A program made the translations under genes and the position numbers. From positions 1 through 33,439 of the forward strand of contig CAYVTZ010000034.1 of the NCBI GenBank assembly GCA_964454685.1: 33,439 bases of DNA, given 5' to 3'. Source of the stretch: CAYVTZ01 sp964454685. GTDB taxonomy: Bacteria; Bacillota; Clostridia; Christensenellales; Christensenellaceae. How positions within the stretch are numbered: the first letter of the stretch is position 1; the number at the start of each line of letters is the position of its first letter. Shown piece after piece: positions 1 to 8,437 of the stretch. The notes beneath the pieces were generated by a model. That model was given only the letters and a program-made list of their open reading frames with translations, was not told the origin of the DNA and made no database searches.

Positions 1-9
1 CAAGTTTTA

Positions 10-36
10 TATGGTGTACTTGTACAAAACACCATA
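10..36. promoter_or_regulatory. Operator-like inverted repeat before the ABC exporter
   Basis: TATGGTGT (10-17) and ACACCATA (29-36) are perfect 8-base inverted arms. Nested between them is TGTAC-TT-GTACA (15-26). A TATAAT lies at 41-46, but a transcript starting from it would begin inside or after the ribosome binding site at 49-52, so the true promoter is probably further upstream. A MarR, TetR or GntR type repressor site is the natural reading. The regulator gene is not in the window. Confidence 0.45.
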
Positions 37-61
37 AATATATAATACGAGGAAAACCTGC

Positions 62-2347
62 ATGAACCGAATTATAAAATACATGAAGCCTTATGCGCTG
101 GTGATTGTGGTGACGGTGCTGCTATTGTTTGGGCAGGCGGTATGTGATCTTTCGCTGCCGGACTATATGTCTAAAATCGTAAACACAGGCATTCAGCAGG
201 GGGGCATTGAGGACGCAGTGCCAACAGTGATGAGTGAAAGTATAATGCGCGCGGTGCTGCCGTTTTTGTCGGAAGGACAGCAGGATGCGGTGCGGGAGCA
301 CTATACGCTGGTATCTGCGCAGGATGCGCAGTATGCCAAGCTGGAAGAGACCTTTCGCGGACTGAATGGAGCGAGCGTTTACGCGCTGAACAAGGTGGAT
401 GACAGCACGCGGGAGAGCATGAACGCAGGGCTTTCTTATGGCTTTGCTGCCGTGACCATTGTACAGCAGATGGAGCAGGCTGCGAGCACCCAAACACAGG
501 TGCAAGGCGATGCCGCACTGATTACGCAGGATCAAATGCCGCCTGCGCTGATGCAGTTTTTTGGATATGCGATGCAGCAGGGAACGGACTTTTTTACCGC
601 ATTGGCAGATTATCCGGATGCGGACGCGGTATATGCCGCGCTGAATGAATTGATTCAGCCAAAATTGAGCGCGTATGAAAGCTCCATGCTCACGCAGCTT
701 GCGATTCCGGCGATTCAATCGGAATATGAAACGCTGGGTGCGGATGCGGCGAAAATGCAGAATGACTACATTTTAAACGCAGGCTTGATCATGCTGCTGT
801 TTGCGCTGGGGTCAGCCGCATGCACCATTGTGGTAGGACTGACGAGCGCGCGCGTAGGCAGCGGACTGGCGCGGGATTTGCGTGAAAAGATGTTTGTGCG
901 TGTTTCAAAGTTTTCGAACATTGAATTCGACAAATTTTCGACTGCATCGTTGATTACGCGGTCGACCAACGATGTGACACAGATACAGATGACGCTGATT
1001 TTGATGCTGCGCATGGTGTTTTATGCGCCGATCATGGGCGTGGGCGGCATCATCATGGCACTTTCCAAGAGCGTTTCCATGACATGGACCATTGCGCTGG
1101 CGGTGGTGGTGCTGATTGCGTTTTTAGGAAGCATTCTGGCAGTGGCAATGCCAAAATTTAAGAAGATTCAATCATTGATCGACAAGATGAATCTGGTGAT
1201 GCGCGAAAACCTTTCAGGGATGATGGTGGTGCGCGCGTTTGGGCGGCAACGGCAAGAGGAGCAGCGTTTTGATAATGCAAACATAGACCTGACCAAGACC
1301 AACTTATTTGTCAATCGCGCAATGTCGCTGATGATGCCGGTGATGATGCTGATTATGAACGCGACCAGCATTCTGATCATCTGGGTGGGAGCGCAGCAGA
1401 TTGCTGACAGCACCTTGCAGGTGGGCAGTATGATGGCATTTATGCAATATGCGATACAGATTGTAATGTCGTTCTTAATGCTGACGATGATGTTTGTAAT
1501 GCTACCCCGTGCATCGGTATCTGCGGGACGTGTTGCAGATGTGCTGGATACGGATATCGAAATTCATGACGCGGCGCAGCCCAAGAAATTTGAGCCGCAT
1601 ACGCCGGGCGTGCTGCGCTTTGACCATGTAGACTTTATGTACCCCGGCGCAGAGGAAAACGTCTTGACAGACATCAACTTTACGGCGCAACCCGGGCAGA
1701 CGACGGCGATCATCGGGTCTACGGGCAGCGGAAAATCGACCGTCGCGAACCTGATTCCACGTTTTTATGATGTGTCTCGCGGGAGCATTACCATTGACGG
1801 CATGGATATCCGCGAGGTTTCGCAGCATGATCTGCGTGAGGAAATTGGCTATGTGACGCAAAAAGCGGTGCTGTTTATGGGCAGCATCCGCGATAACCTG
1901 ACCTTCGGCAGCGATGAGGCGACGGATGCGCAGGTGGAGGAGGCGGCGCGCGACGCGCAGGCGCTGGACTTCATAGAAAAGAAAGAAGAAGGCTTTGAAT
2001 CTTACATTGCGCAGGGCGGCGCGAATGTATCCGGCGGGCAGAAGCAGCGCCTTTCCATTGCGCGCGCTTTGGTGAAAAATCCGCGCATCTATATCTTCGA
2101 CGATTGCTTCTCTGCGCTGGACTTTAAGACGGACGCGACGCTGCGTGCGGCGATCAAGGAGCAGACGGCAGACAAGACCGTGCTGATTATTGCACAGCGC
2201 GTGGGCACGATCATGGACGCGGCGCAGATTATTGTGCTGGATGAGGGCAGAATTGTGGGCAAGGGCACACACAAGGAACTGATGCAAGGCTGCCAAACAT
2301 ACCGCGAGATTGCGCTTTCGCAGCTTTCTGAGGAGGAACTGGCATGA
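62..2347 (+). CDS. Heterodimeric ABC exporter subunit with degenerate ATPase site and large extracytoplasmic insertion
   Basis: Exporter-type ABC half-transporter (membrane domain then ATPase) that pairs with the next gene. The first membrane helix (about residues 10-30) is followed by an insertion of about 190 residues before the second helix (about 240-260), giving 761 residues against about 580-620 for ordinary half-transporters. Such an extracellular domain is known in one BmrCD subunit. Walker A GSTGSGKST is near residue 551 and the signature is SGGQ. The Walker B catalytic glutamate is Asp (IFDDCFSALD, near 679) and the switch histidine is Gln (IIAQRV, near 711), so its own nucleotide site is degenerate. 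ATG at 62 follows GAGG at 49-52. It overlaps the partner gene by ATGA. The substrate (drug, lipid or peptide) cannot be told from sequence. Confidence 0.93.
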   Translation: MNRIIKYMKPYALVIVVTVLLLFGQAVCDLSLPDYMSKIVNTGIQQGGIEDAVPTVMSESIMRAVLPFLSEGQQDAVREHYTLVSAQDAQYAKLEETFRGLNGASVYALNKVDDSTRESMNAGLSYGFAAVTIVQQMEQAASTQTQVQGDAALITQDQMPPALMQFFGYAMQQGTDFFTALADYPDADAVYAALNELIQPKLSAYESSMLTQLAIPAIQSEYETLGADAAKMQNDYILNAGLIMLLFALGSAACTIVVGLTSARVGSGLARDLREKMFVRVSKFSNIEFDKFSTASLITRSTNDVTQIQMTLILMLRMVFYAPIMGVGGIIMALSKSVSMTWTIALAVVVLIAFLGSILAVAMPKFKKIQSLIDKMNLVMRENLSGMMVVRAFGRQRQEEQRFDNANIDLTKTNLFVNRAMSLMMPVMMLIMNATSILIIWVGAQQIADSTLQVGSMMAFMQYAIQIVMSFLMLTMMFVMLPRASVSAGRVADVLDTDIEIHDAAQPKKFEPHTPGVLRFDHVDFMYPGAEENVLTDINFTAQPGQTTAIIGSTGSGKSTVANLIPRFYDVSRGSITIDGMDIREVSQHDLREEIGYVTQKAVLFMGSIRDNLTFGSDEATDAQVEEAARDAQALDFIEKKEEGFESYIAQGGANVSGGQKQRLSIARALVKNPRIYIFDDCFSALDFKTDATLRAAIKEQTADKTVLIIAQRVGTIMDAAQIIVLDEGRIVGKGTHKELMQGCQTYREIALSQLSEEELA

Positions 2348-4212
2348 GTGATAGAAAACAAAATCCGCAGCCGCGCCGCGGCGGTCCGATGGGGCACGGC
2401 CCCGGCGGAGTGGTGGAAAAGCCGAAAAACTTTAAAAAATCGATGGGCAAGCTGATGCAATACATCGGCAAATATAAAATTGCAGTCTTTGTTGTGCTGT
2501 TTTTTGCGATTGGGTCTACCGTGTTTTCCATCATGGGGCCTAAGATGCTGGGAAATGCGACGACGCTGTTGTTTGAAGGCGTGGTGAGCGGGATTTCCGG
2601 AAATGGCGGAGGCATTGACCTGCCGGAGGTTGGGCGCGTACTGATGCAGGTGCTGACCATTTATCTGGTTTCGGCGCTGTGCCTGTATGTGCAGAGTTAC
2701 GTGATGGCGGGCGTATCCATGAAGGTGACCTATAATTTGAGACGGGACATCAGCTTTAAGATGAACAAGCTGCCGCTCTCCTACTTTGACCGTGTGAGCC
2801 ATGGCGACGTTCTTTCCCGCGTGAGCAACGATGTGGATACCATTAGTCAGACACTGACGCAGAGCCTTTCGCAGGCGATTACCTCGCTGACGACGGTGGT
2901 AGGCGTCATTGTAATGATGCTGACCATCAGCGGCTTGATGACACTGATCGTTTGCCTGATCCTCCCGATTTCGCTGGCGCTGGTGATGATGGTGATCAAA
3001 AAATCGCAGATATATTTTAAGCAGCAGCAGGAATATCTGGGTGATGTGAACGGGCATGTGGAAGAAATGTTTGGCGGGCATGACGTGGTGCGCGCGTATA
3101 ACAATGAAAACCACAGCATAGAAATATTCAAAAAGCATAACAACAAGCTGTTTGGTGCGGCATGGAAAGCGAACTTTCTGTCCGGGTTGATGATGCCTTT
3201 GATGCAGTTGGTGGGCAACTTTGGATATGTGGCGGTGTGCGTACTGGGCGGATATCTGGCAGCGACCGGACAGATGACGGTAGGCAACATTCAAGCGTTT
3301 ATCCAATACGTGCGCAATTTCACGATGCCGATTTCGCAGTTGGCGAACATCTCCAACATTTTGCAGCAGACGGCTGCCGCCTCGGAGCGTGTGTTTGAAT
3401 TTTTAGGAGAAAAAGAGGAGCGCGCGGACGAGCCTAATGCCATTGCACCGGAAAATGTGAAGGGCAATGTTTCCTTTGAGCATGTACGGTTTGGATACAA
3501 TGCGGATAAGATCATTGTTTCGGATTTTTCTGCACAGGTACCGACCGGCAAGAAGGTTGCCATTGTGGGGCCGACGGGCGCAGGCAAAACGACGATGGTC
3601 AAGCTGCTGATGCGGTTTTATGATGTAAACAGCGGTGCAATTTTGATTGATGGCATTAAGAACACAGACTTTACGCGGGAAAACCTGCGCAGTCATTTTG
3701 GCATGGTGCTGCAAGACACGTGGCTGTTTAACGGTACCATCATGGAAAATATTCGCTACGGGAGGATCGGCGCGACGGATGAGGAAGTGATTGCGGCTGC
3801 GAAAGCGGCATATGCGCATCACTTTATCAAGGCGCTGCCCGGCGGATATCAAATGGAGCTGAACGAAGAGGCCTCTAATATCTCGCAGGGACAAAAGCAA
3901 CTGTTGACCATTGCGCGCGCGATTTTGGCGGATCCTGAAATGCTGATTTTGGATGAGGCGACCAGCTCGGTAGACACGCGCACGGAATCGCTGATTCAGG
4001 CGGCGATGGACAACCTGATGCACGGGCGCACCAGCTTTGTGATTGCACATCGTTTGTCCACAATCAAAAATGCGGATTTGATTTTGGTGATGAAAGACGG
4101 CGACATCATCGAGCAGGGCACACACGAGGAGCTGCTGGCGGCACAGGGATTTTATGCAGACTTGTACCAGAGCCAGTTTGTGGGAGCGCCGGAAGCGCAG
4201 CACACGGCATAA
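2344..4212 (+). CDS. Heterodimeric ABC exporter subunit with catalytic ATPase site
   Basis: Second half of the exporter, 622 residues: a Gly/Pro/basic cytosolic N-terminus of about 40 residues, six membrane helices, then the ATPase. Walker A GPTGAGKTT is near residue 409. Walker B LILDEATSSVD keeps the catalytic Glu (near 538) and VIAHRLST keeps the switch His. Its signature is SQGQ rather than SGGQ (near 513). Combined with the partner, this gives one consensus site (Walker and His motifs here, SGGQ from the partner) and one degenerate site, as in TM287/288 and BmrCD. The start overlaps the upstream stop by ATGA, with GAGGAGG just upstream, so the two are translationally coupled. A strong terminator follows. 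Confidence 0.93.
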   Translation: MSDRKQNPQPRRGGPMGHGPGGVVEKPKNFKKSMGKLMQYIGKYKIAVFVVLFFAIGSTVFSIMGPKMLGNATTLLFEGVVSGISGNGGGIDLPEVGRVLMQVLTIYLVSALCLYVQSYVMAGVSMKVTYNLRRDISFKMNKLPLSYFDRVSHGDVLSRVSNDVDTISQTLTQSLSQAITSLTTVVGVIVMMLTISGLMTLIVCLILPISLALVMMVIKKSQIYFKQQQEYLGDVNGHVEEMFGGHDVVRAYNNENHSIEIFKKHNNKLFGAAWKANFLSGLMMPLMQLVGNFGYVAVCVLGGYLAATGQMTVGNIQAFIQYVRNFTMPISQLANISNILQQTAAASERVFEFLGEKEERADEPNAIAPENVKGNVSFEHVRFGYNADKIIVSDFSAQVPTGKKVAIVGPTGAGKTTMVKLLMRFYDVNSGAILIDGIKNTDFTRENLRSHFGMVLQDTWLFNGTIMENIRYGRIGATDEEVIAAAKAAYAHHFIKALPGGYQMELNEEASNISQGQKQLLTIARAILADPEMLILDEATSSVDTRTESLIQAAMDNLMHGRTSFVIAHRLSTIKNADLILVMKDGDIIEQGTHEELLAAQGFYADLYQSQFVGAPEAQHTA

Positions 4213-4230
4213 CCGCTTTTGCCGGATACG

Positions 4231-4272
4231 AAAATCTCCTATCACTTTGCCAAGGCGATAGGAGATTTTTTT
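4231..4272 (+). terminator. Rho-independent terminator after the ABC exporter
   Basis: AAAATCTCCTATC (4231-4243) pairs perfectly over 13 bases with GATAGGAGATTTT (4257-4269) and runs into a T tract. The exporter operon ends here. The remaining bases up to the promoter at 4421 hold no gene that I can support. Confidence 0.92.
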
Positions 4273-4420
4273 AATGCAGGTGGCGCAGGGCTTCGAAAAC
4301 ATTTGGCGTGGCAACTGCCGCGCGTTTGAAACTGCACACGAGCGGTACAGGGGGAGCGCGCGAACAAATGAAGATCGGCCATGGTTTGCGTGACTGAATG
4401 TTTGCGGGACAATCGAATAA

Positions 4421-4449
4421 TTGACATTCGGGGGTGTGGTTGTTAAAAT
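4421..4449 (+). promoter_or_regulatory. Sigma-A-type promoter for the aminotransferase gene pair
   Basis: TTGACA at 4421-4426, a 17-base spacer, and TAAAAT at 4444-4449. The predicted transcript starts about 60 bases before the GTG start at 4519. Confidence 0.8.
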
Positions 4450-4518
4450 AGAACATATTGCTGTGCGCGGCGGATGGTGGTTGATCCGAGGCTGGCGGCG
4501 AATCGAAGGAGCACTGCG

Positions 4519-5646
4519 GTGATTAGATTTAACATTCCGACCTACATGGATCGCTCGATGGACTATATTCGAGAGGCGGCACAGCAGAACGAGAAAATTT
4601 GCGGAGACGGTCCGTATACCAAAAAAGCGAGTGAATGGCTGGAACAGCAGACAGGAACACAGAAAATTTTGATGACAACGTCCTGCTCACACGCGCTGGA
4701 CATGATGTGTATGCTGATTGATCTGCAAGAGGGCGATGAGGTGATTATTCCGTCCTACAACTTTGTTTCGGGCGCAAATTCGATTGCGATGCGCGGCGGG
4801 GTTCCTGTTTTTGTGGACATACGACCCGACACAATGAACTTGGATGAAACGCTGATTGAGGCAGCGATTACCCCACGCACGAAGGCGATTTTTGCCATGC
4901 ATTATGCAGGGGTGTCCTGTGAGATGGACGCCATTTTGGGAATTGCGCGCAAGCATCGTTTGCATGTGTTGGAGGATGCGGCGCAAGGTATGATGGCAAG
5001 CTATCGTGGTCGGGCGCTAGGCAGTATGGGTACGTTTGGCTCATTTAGCTTTCACGAGACCAAAAACTATGTGATGGGCGAGGGTGGTTGCTTGATGATC
5101 AACGACTCGCAATTCATTGAAACAGCCGAGATTTTGCGGGAAAAGGGAACGGATCGCAGTAAATTTTGGCGTGGGCAGGTGGATAAATACACATGGCAGA
5201 GTATAGGATCCAGCTATTTGCCTTCTGAAATGAACGTGGCGTATTTGTGGGCGCAGATGGAACGCGCGCAGGAGATCAATCAAAACCGGCTGGACACATG
5301 GGAGATGTATCACCGTGCTTTGCAGCCGTTGGAGGAGCAGGGCAAGCTGACAAGACCGATTGTGCCGGAGGGCTGCATACACAACGGGCACATGTATTAC
5401 ATCAAGTGCGAGAATCTGGCGCAGCGCACAAAATTTATTGAGCATATGAAGGAAAACGGTGTGATGTGCGTATTCCACTACATTCCGCTGCATTCCGCGC
5501 CTGCGGGAGAACGATACGGCAGGTTTGCGGGGGAGGATGTGCATACCACAAAAGAGAGCGAGCGTTTGGTACGTTTGCCGCTATATTATGGAATCAGTGA
5601 CGAAGACCGGCAGGCAGTGGTGCGTGCGGTCAAGGCGTTTTTTTAG
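4519..5646 (+). CDS. wecE: dTDP-4-amino-4,6-dideoxygalactose transaminase (WecE/RffA-like)
   Basis: PLP-dependent DegT/DnrJ/EryC1 sugar aminotransferase, 375 residues. By resemblance to E. coli WecE it would convert dTDP-4-keto-6-deoxyglucose to dTDP-4-amino-4,6-dideoxygalactose. Recognisable family stretches are GDEVIIPSYNFVS, VFVDIRPDTMNLDETLIEAA, HYAGVSCEMD, VEDAAQG-type LEDAAQG, and SFHETKNY with the Schiff-base Lys at about residue 182. VFHYIPLHSAPAGE and TKESERLVRLPLYY are also very WecE-like. I chose GTG at 4519: AAGGAG lies 7 bases upstream (4506-4511) and the protein then begins MIRFNIPTY, like WecE's MIPFN start. The in-frame ATG at 4474 would add 15 unrelated residues. The next gene, an acetyltransferase 12 bases downstream, supports the pathway assignment. 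Confidence 0.88.
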   Translation: MIRFNIPTYMDRSMDYIREAAQQNEKICGDGPYTKKASEWLEQQTGTQKILMTTSCSHALDMMCMLIDLQEGDEVIIPSYNFVSGANSIAMRGGVPVFVDIRPDTMNLDETLIEAAITPRTKAIFAMHYAGVSCEMDAILGIARKHRLHVLEDAAQGMMASYRGRALGSMGTFGSFSFHETKNYVMGEGGCLMINDSQFIETAEILREKGTDRSKFWRGQVDKYTWQSIGSSYLPSEMNVAYLWAQMERAQEINQNRLDTWEMYHRALQPLEEQGKLTRPIVPEGCIHNGHMYYIKCENLAQRTKFIEHMKENGVMCVFHYIPLHSAPAGERYGRFAGEDVHTTKESERLVRLPLYYGISDEDRQAVVRAVKAFF

Positions 5647-5658
5647 GGGGAAGAAAGC

Positions 5659-6201
5659 ATGGAATTGAAAGACGAAGGAATCGTATTAAGACCCGCCACA
5701 GAGGCGGACGCAGAGCATATTGTTTCGTGGCGCAATCAACCCAATGTGAAGAAGTATTTTTTTCATCAAGACCCGTTGACCATTGACAGCCATTTGGAGT
5801 GGTTTAACCGATCCACCAACGCGGGTGAAGTTGTGATGTTTGTGATCGAGGACACCGAGACGGACAAGCCGGTGGGCGCGACTTATTTATCGCGTATTTC
5901 CCAAAAGGATCAAAAGGCGGAGTTTGGCTTTTTCATTGGCGAGGATGCGGCGCGTGGGAAAGGATTGGGCTCGAAATCCTGTGAGCTGACATTACGCTAC
6001 GCATTTGAGAAATTGGGACTCAATCGCGTGGTGATGCGTATGATGGGGGAGAACATTCCATCCTATCGCGCGGGCATTCGCTGCGGGCTCAAGCAGGAAG
6101 GCATCATGCAAGAGGATGTGTTTGTGGACGGACGATTTCAGGATGTGATCGTACTGGCGATGCTTAAAAAAGAGTATTTTTCCAAGCATCCGCAACAGTA
6201 G
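5659..6201 (+). CDS. GNAT N-acetyltransferase, probably acting on the WecE product
   Basis: A 180-residue GNAT protein of the RimJ/RimL/PseH type. It starts ELKDEGIVLRPATEADAEHI and has the acetyl-CoA loop ARGKGLGSKS near residues 98-105, followed by the typical ENIPSYRAGIRCGLKQEG C-terminal part. It lies 12 bases after the WecE-like gene and shares its promoter. The simplest inference is that it acetylates the 4-amino group to give TDP-Fuc4NAc, the role of WecD in enterobacteria, although its sequence type looks closer to PseH-like enzymes. Another amino-sugar nucleotide or a ribosomal protein terminus are weaker alternatives. A terminator follows directly. Confidence 0.82.
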   Translation: MELKDEGIVLRPATEADAEHIVSWRNQPNVKKYFFHQDPLTIDSHLEWFNRSTNAGEVVMFVIEDTETDKPVGATYLSRISQKDQKAEFGFFIGEDAARGKGLGSKSCELTLRYAFEKLGLNRVVMRMMGENIPSYRAGIRCGLKQEGIMQEDVFVDGRFQDVIVLAMLKKEYFSKHPQQ

Positions 6202-6231
6202 TGAGGAAGCATTACGCGAGTGACTTAGGGG

Positions 6232-6266
6232 GGTTGCATGTCGGCAGGGGCGGCAGCAACCTTTTT
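6232..6266 (+). terminator. Rho-independent terminator after the acetyltransferase
   Basis: GGTTGC (6232-6237) pairs with GCAACC (6256-6261), followed by TTTTT. It ends the aminotransferase-acetyltransferase transcript. Confidence 0.75.
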
Positions 6267-6330
6267 GTGTGGTGCATTTTGGCTGATTGGGAACAATCGG
6301 GCATTGGGAAAAGGATGATGATGGGATTCA

Positions 6331-7608
6331 ATGAAAAAACTATATAAGATCGACAATGCCGGACTGATTTTTCCGGCGGTAAGCAGCGAGACACACAGCT
6401 CTGTGTTTCGGTTGGCGGCGGTGCTGCATCAGGCGGTGAAGCCGGATGTACTGCAAAGTGCGGTCGACCTTGTGATGCCGCGCTTTCCGGCGCTTTTTGT
6501 GCGCATTCGCAAGGGTAGCTTTTGGAATTATTTTGAGCAAAACAGCAAGGCGCTTTTTGTGCAGCAGGAAACTGCTTATCCGTGCGCACCAATCAATCCG
6601 GAGGAGAACAACGGATACATGCTAAAAGTGCTATACCACAGAAATCGTATTTCGGTGGAGGTTTTTCACGCCTTGACGGATGGTTTGGGCGGCATGGAAT
6701 TTTTAAAAACATTGTTGTATCAATATTTTCTGCTGCAAGGGATACACATTGATGCGCAGGGCTGCATACTGCTGCCGGACGAGGACGTGCCAACATCGGA
6801 AATTGAGGACAGCTTTTTAAACTATGCGCAGCAGCCCAAGCTGGCGATGCAAACGGACAAAGAGGGATATGAGATCAAGGGCGCGCGGCTGGTGCCTTAC
6901 GGGAATCATGTGATTCACGGAAGAATGCGTATTGCGGAGCTTAAGCAAGCGGCAAAGCGGTATCAGGTGACGATTACGGCGTACCTTGCGGCGCGGCTGG
7001 CGTATGCGATTTATGATTCGTATATGCGTTACGGGATATTCGAGAAGCCGATCGTCGTCTGCATTCCGGTGAACCTGAGAAAGACATTTCCCTCAAAGAC
7101 ACTGCGTAATTTCTTTGCGATGATCAACGTTTGCGTTCCGGCGGTGGAGAACTTGACCTTTGAGACGGTGGTAGCCTCATGCGAAGCGCAAATTAAGCAG
7201 AAAGCAAGCAAAGAGGAGCTGAAAAAATCTATTTTCAGCAATGTAAAGCTGGAAACAATGAAGGCATCCCGCTTTACGCCGCTTTTCTTAAAAAATAAAA
7301 TCATTAACTTTGGTTTCATGAATTTTGGAGAGAACCAGAAAACCATCGCGCTATCCAACCTAGGGAGTGTGCACTTACCGGAGGATATGCGCGATTTAAT
7401 CTATTGTTTTGAAGCGCTGCTTTATCCCACGCCGCATAGCCATGCCAACTGTGGAGTGATTTCCTTTGGTGAGGATTTGGTGGTGACATTTACGAGTGAC
7501 ATACAGGAGAGGGAATTTATAAAAAAATTCTTTCAAGCACTTGCGCGGGAGGATGGCGTTGCCGTTGCCGTGTATTCGAATGGATGGGATGAAACGGATG
7601 AAATGTAG
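6331..7608 (+). CDS. Condensation-fold acyltransferase (alcohol acetyltransferase-like)
   Basis: A 425-residue protein of the chloramphenicol-acetyltransferase/condensation superfamily, closest in feel to proteins annotated as alcohol acetyltransferase in Clostridia. The active-site HxxxDG motif is visible as HALTDG (His113, Asp117). Later stretches such as VVCIPVNLRKTFPSKTLRNF and NFGFMNFGENQKTIALSNLG match the second half of the fold. The family moves an acyl group from a thioester to a hydroxyl or amine; the acceptor here is unknown. No signal peptide is seen. It overlaps the DUF6320 gene, a pairing I believe recurs in Clostridia, so the two probably act together at the membrane. The start ATG at 6331 has only a weak upstream AAAAGGA. 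Confidence 0.8.
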   Translation: MKKLYKIDNAGLIFPAVSSETHSSVFRLAAVLHQAVKPDVLQSAVDLVMPRFPALFVRIRKGSFWNYFEQNSKALFVQQETAYPCAPINPEENNGYMLKVLYHRNRISVEVFHALTDGLGGMEFLKTLLYQYFLLQGIHIDAQGCILLPDEDVPTSEIEDSFLNYAQQPKLAMQTDKEGYEIKGARLVPYGNHVIHGRMRIAELKQAAKRYQVTITAYLAARLAYAIYDSYMRYGIFEKPIVVCIPVNLRKTFPSKTLRNFFAMINVCVPAVENLTFETVVASCEAQIKQKASKEELKKSIFSNVKLETMKASRFTPLFLKNKIINFGFMNFGENQKTIALSNLGSVHLPEDMRDLIYCFEALLYPTPHSHANCGVISFGEDLVVTFTSDIQEREFIKKFFQALAREDGVAVAVYSNGWDETDEM

Positions 7609-8260
7609 AAATTGTGGCGTAGAGGTGGTTGGCAAGGATGGCACCTGCCCACTGTGCGCGAGAAAAATTGAAATGGAGCAGAGCGTTGACGTCAGCTATC
7701 CGCAATATGAAAGAACACCGCCTTCCAAGGTTAAAACGCTGTTCTTTTATTTGACAATCGTATCGATTGTGATTTGTGTAACCATCAATTTTTTGACATT
7801 TGGCATACAACCCTATTTATGGTCTGTGGTGGTAGCGGTTTGCTTTTTGTATATTTGGCTGCTGATTACGCAGGTGATCGCATCGCGCGCGCACAAAGGA
7901 AGGAAACTGCTGATCCATTACTGGGCGGCATCCATTCTGCTGGTGGTGATAGACCTGTGCAACGGGTTTTCACGCTGGTCGGTAAACTTTGTGATTCCTT
8001 TTTTGACGATTGCGTCCTCTTTGCTGGTGACCATCACGGTGCTGCAACGCGGGAAATTTATGTGGAACGAATACATCGGGTATTTTTTTGCAATGCTGCT
8101 GATTAGCCTGATTCCCATTCTGCTGTTTGCGTTTGGCGTTGCCACGGTATTGTGGACCTGTCTTTCCTCGACGATTTACGCGGGCGTAATTTTGGTGGGG
8201 ATGCTGATGTTCCGCAAGCCGGTCTTTTGGCAGGAGGTAAAGAACCGGTTTCGATCGTAG
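7598..8260 (+). CDS. DUF6320-like zinc-ribbon membrane protein
   Basis: A 220-residue protein starting MKCRNCGVEVVGKDGTCPLC, a four-cysteine zinc ribbon (CxxC and CxxC). It is followed by about six hydrophobic helices: roughly TLFFYLTIVSIVICVT, WSVVVAVCFLYIWLL, YWAASILLVVIDL, FVIPFLTIASSLLV, YFFAMLLISLIPILLF and STIYAGVILVGML. The layout fits DUF6320, whose function is not known to me. Start choice: ATG at 7598 (or 7589) gives a protein beginning right at the ribbon and overlaps the upstream gene by 11-20 bases. The longer frame from 7541 adds residues with no family character. Tight overlap with the acyltransferase implies coupled translation and a shared task. Confidence 0.78.
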   Translation: MKCRNCGVEVVGKDGTCPLCARKIEMEQSVDVSYPQYERTPPSKVKTLFFYLTIVSIVICVTINFLTFGIQPYLWSVVVAVCFLYIWLLITQVIASRAHKGRKLLIHYWAASILLVVIDLCNGFSRWSVNFVIPFLTIASSLLVTITVLQRGKFMWNEYIGYFFAMLLISLIPILLFAFGVATVLWTCLSSTIYAGVILVGMLMFRKPVFWQEVKNRFRS

Positions 8261-8286
8261 GGGAGGGATATTGTCTCAATTTGATG

Positions 8287-8321
8287 GATGCTCCAAGATT
8301 ACAACAGGGGGCATCTTTTTT
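8287..8321 (+). terminator. Rho-independent terminator after the DUF6320 gene
   Basis: GATGCTCC (8287-8294) pairs with GGGGCATC (8308-8315), with one G-U, followed by TTTTTT. Confidence 0.8.
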
Positions 8322-8363
8322 ACACGAAAATAGTCTGATATGACACAATTTGGCAGGGGGATA

Positions 8364-8372
8364 TGCTATAAT
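8364..8372 (+). promoter_or_regulatory. Extended -10 promoter for the MORN lipoprotein
   Basis: TGCTATAAT is an extended -10 (TG at 8364-8365, TATAAT at 8367-8372). No good -35 is seen at 16-18 bases, which extended -10 promoters tolerate. The leader is about 60 bases. Confidence 0.6.
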
Positions 8373-8437
8373 ATACCTGAATTGTCCGGCACGTATTTTG
8401 CGTGATGGTCGATTACAATGTTAAGGGGGATTCTTAG

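Noticed and set aside
41..46. TATAAT as promoter of the ABC exporter
   Set aside because: A transcript from it would start within or after the ribosome binding site at 49-52, and the -35 spacing is poor.
2089..3306. Long minus-strand open frame of about 405 codons across the ABC genes
   Set aside because: It is antisense to two well-supported ABC subunits, has a His/Arg-rich composition with no family motif and no suitable ribosome site.
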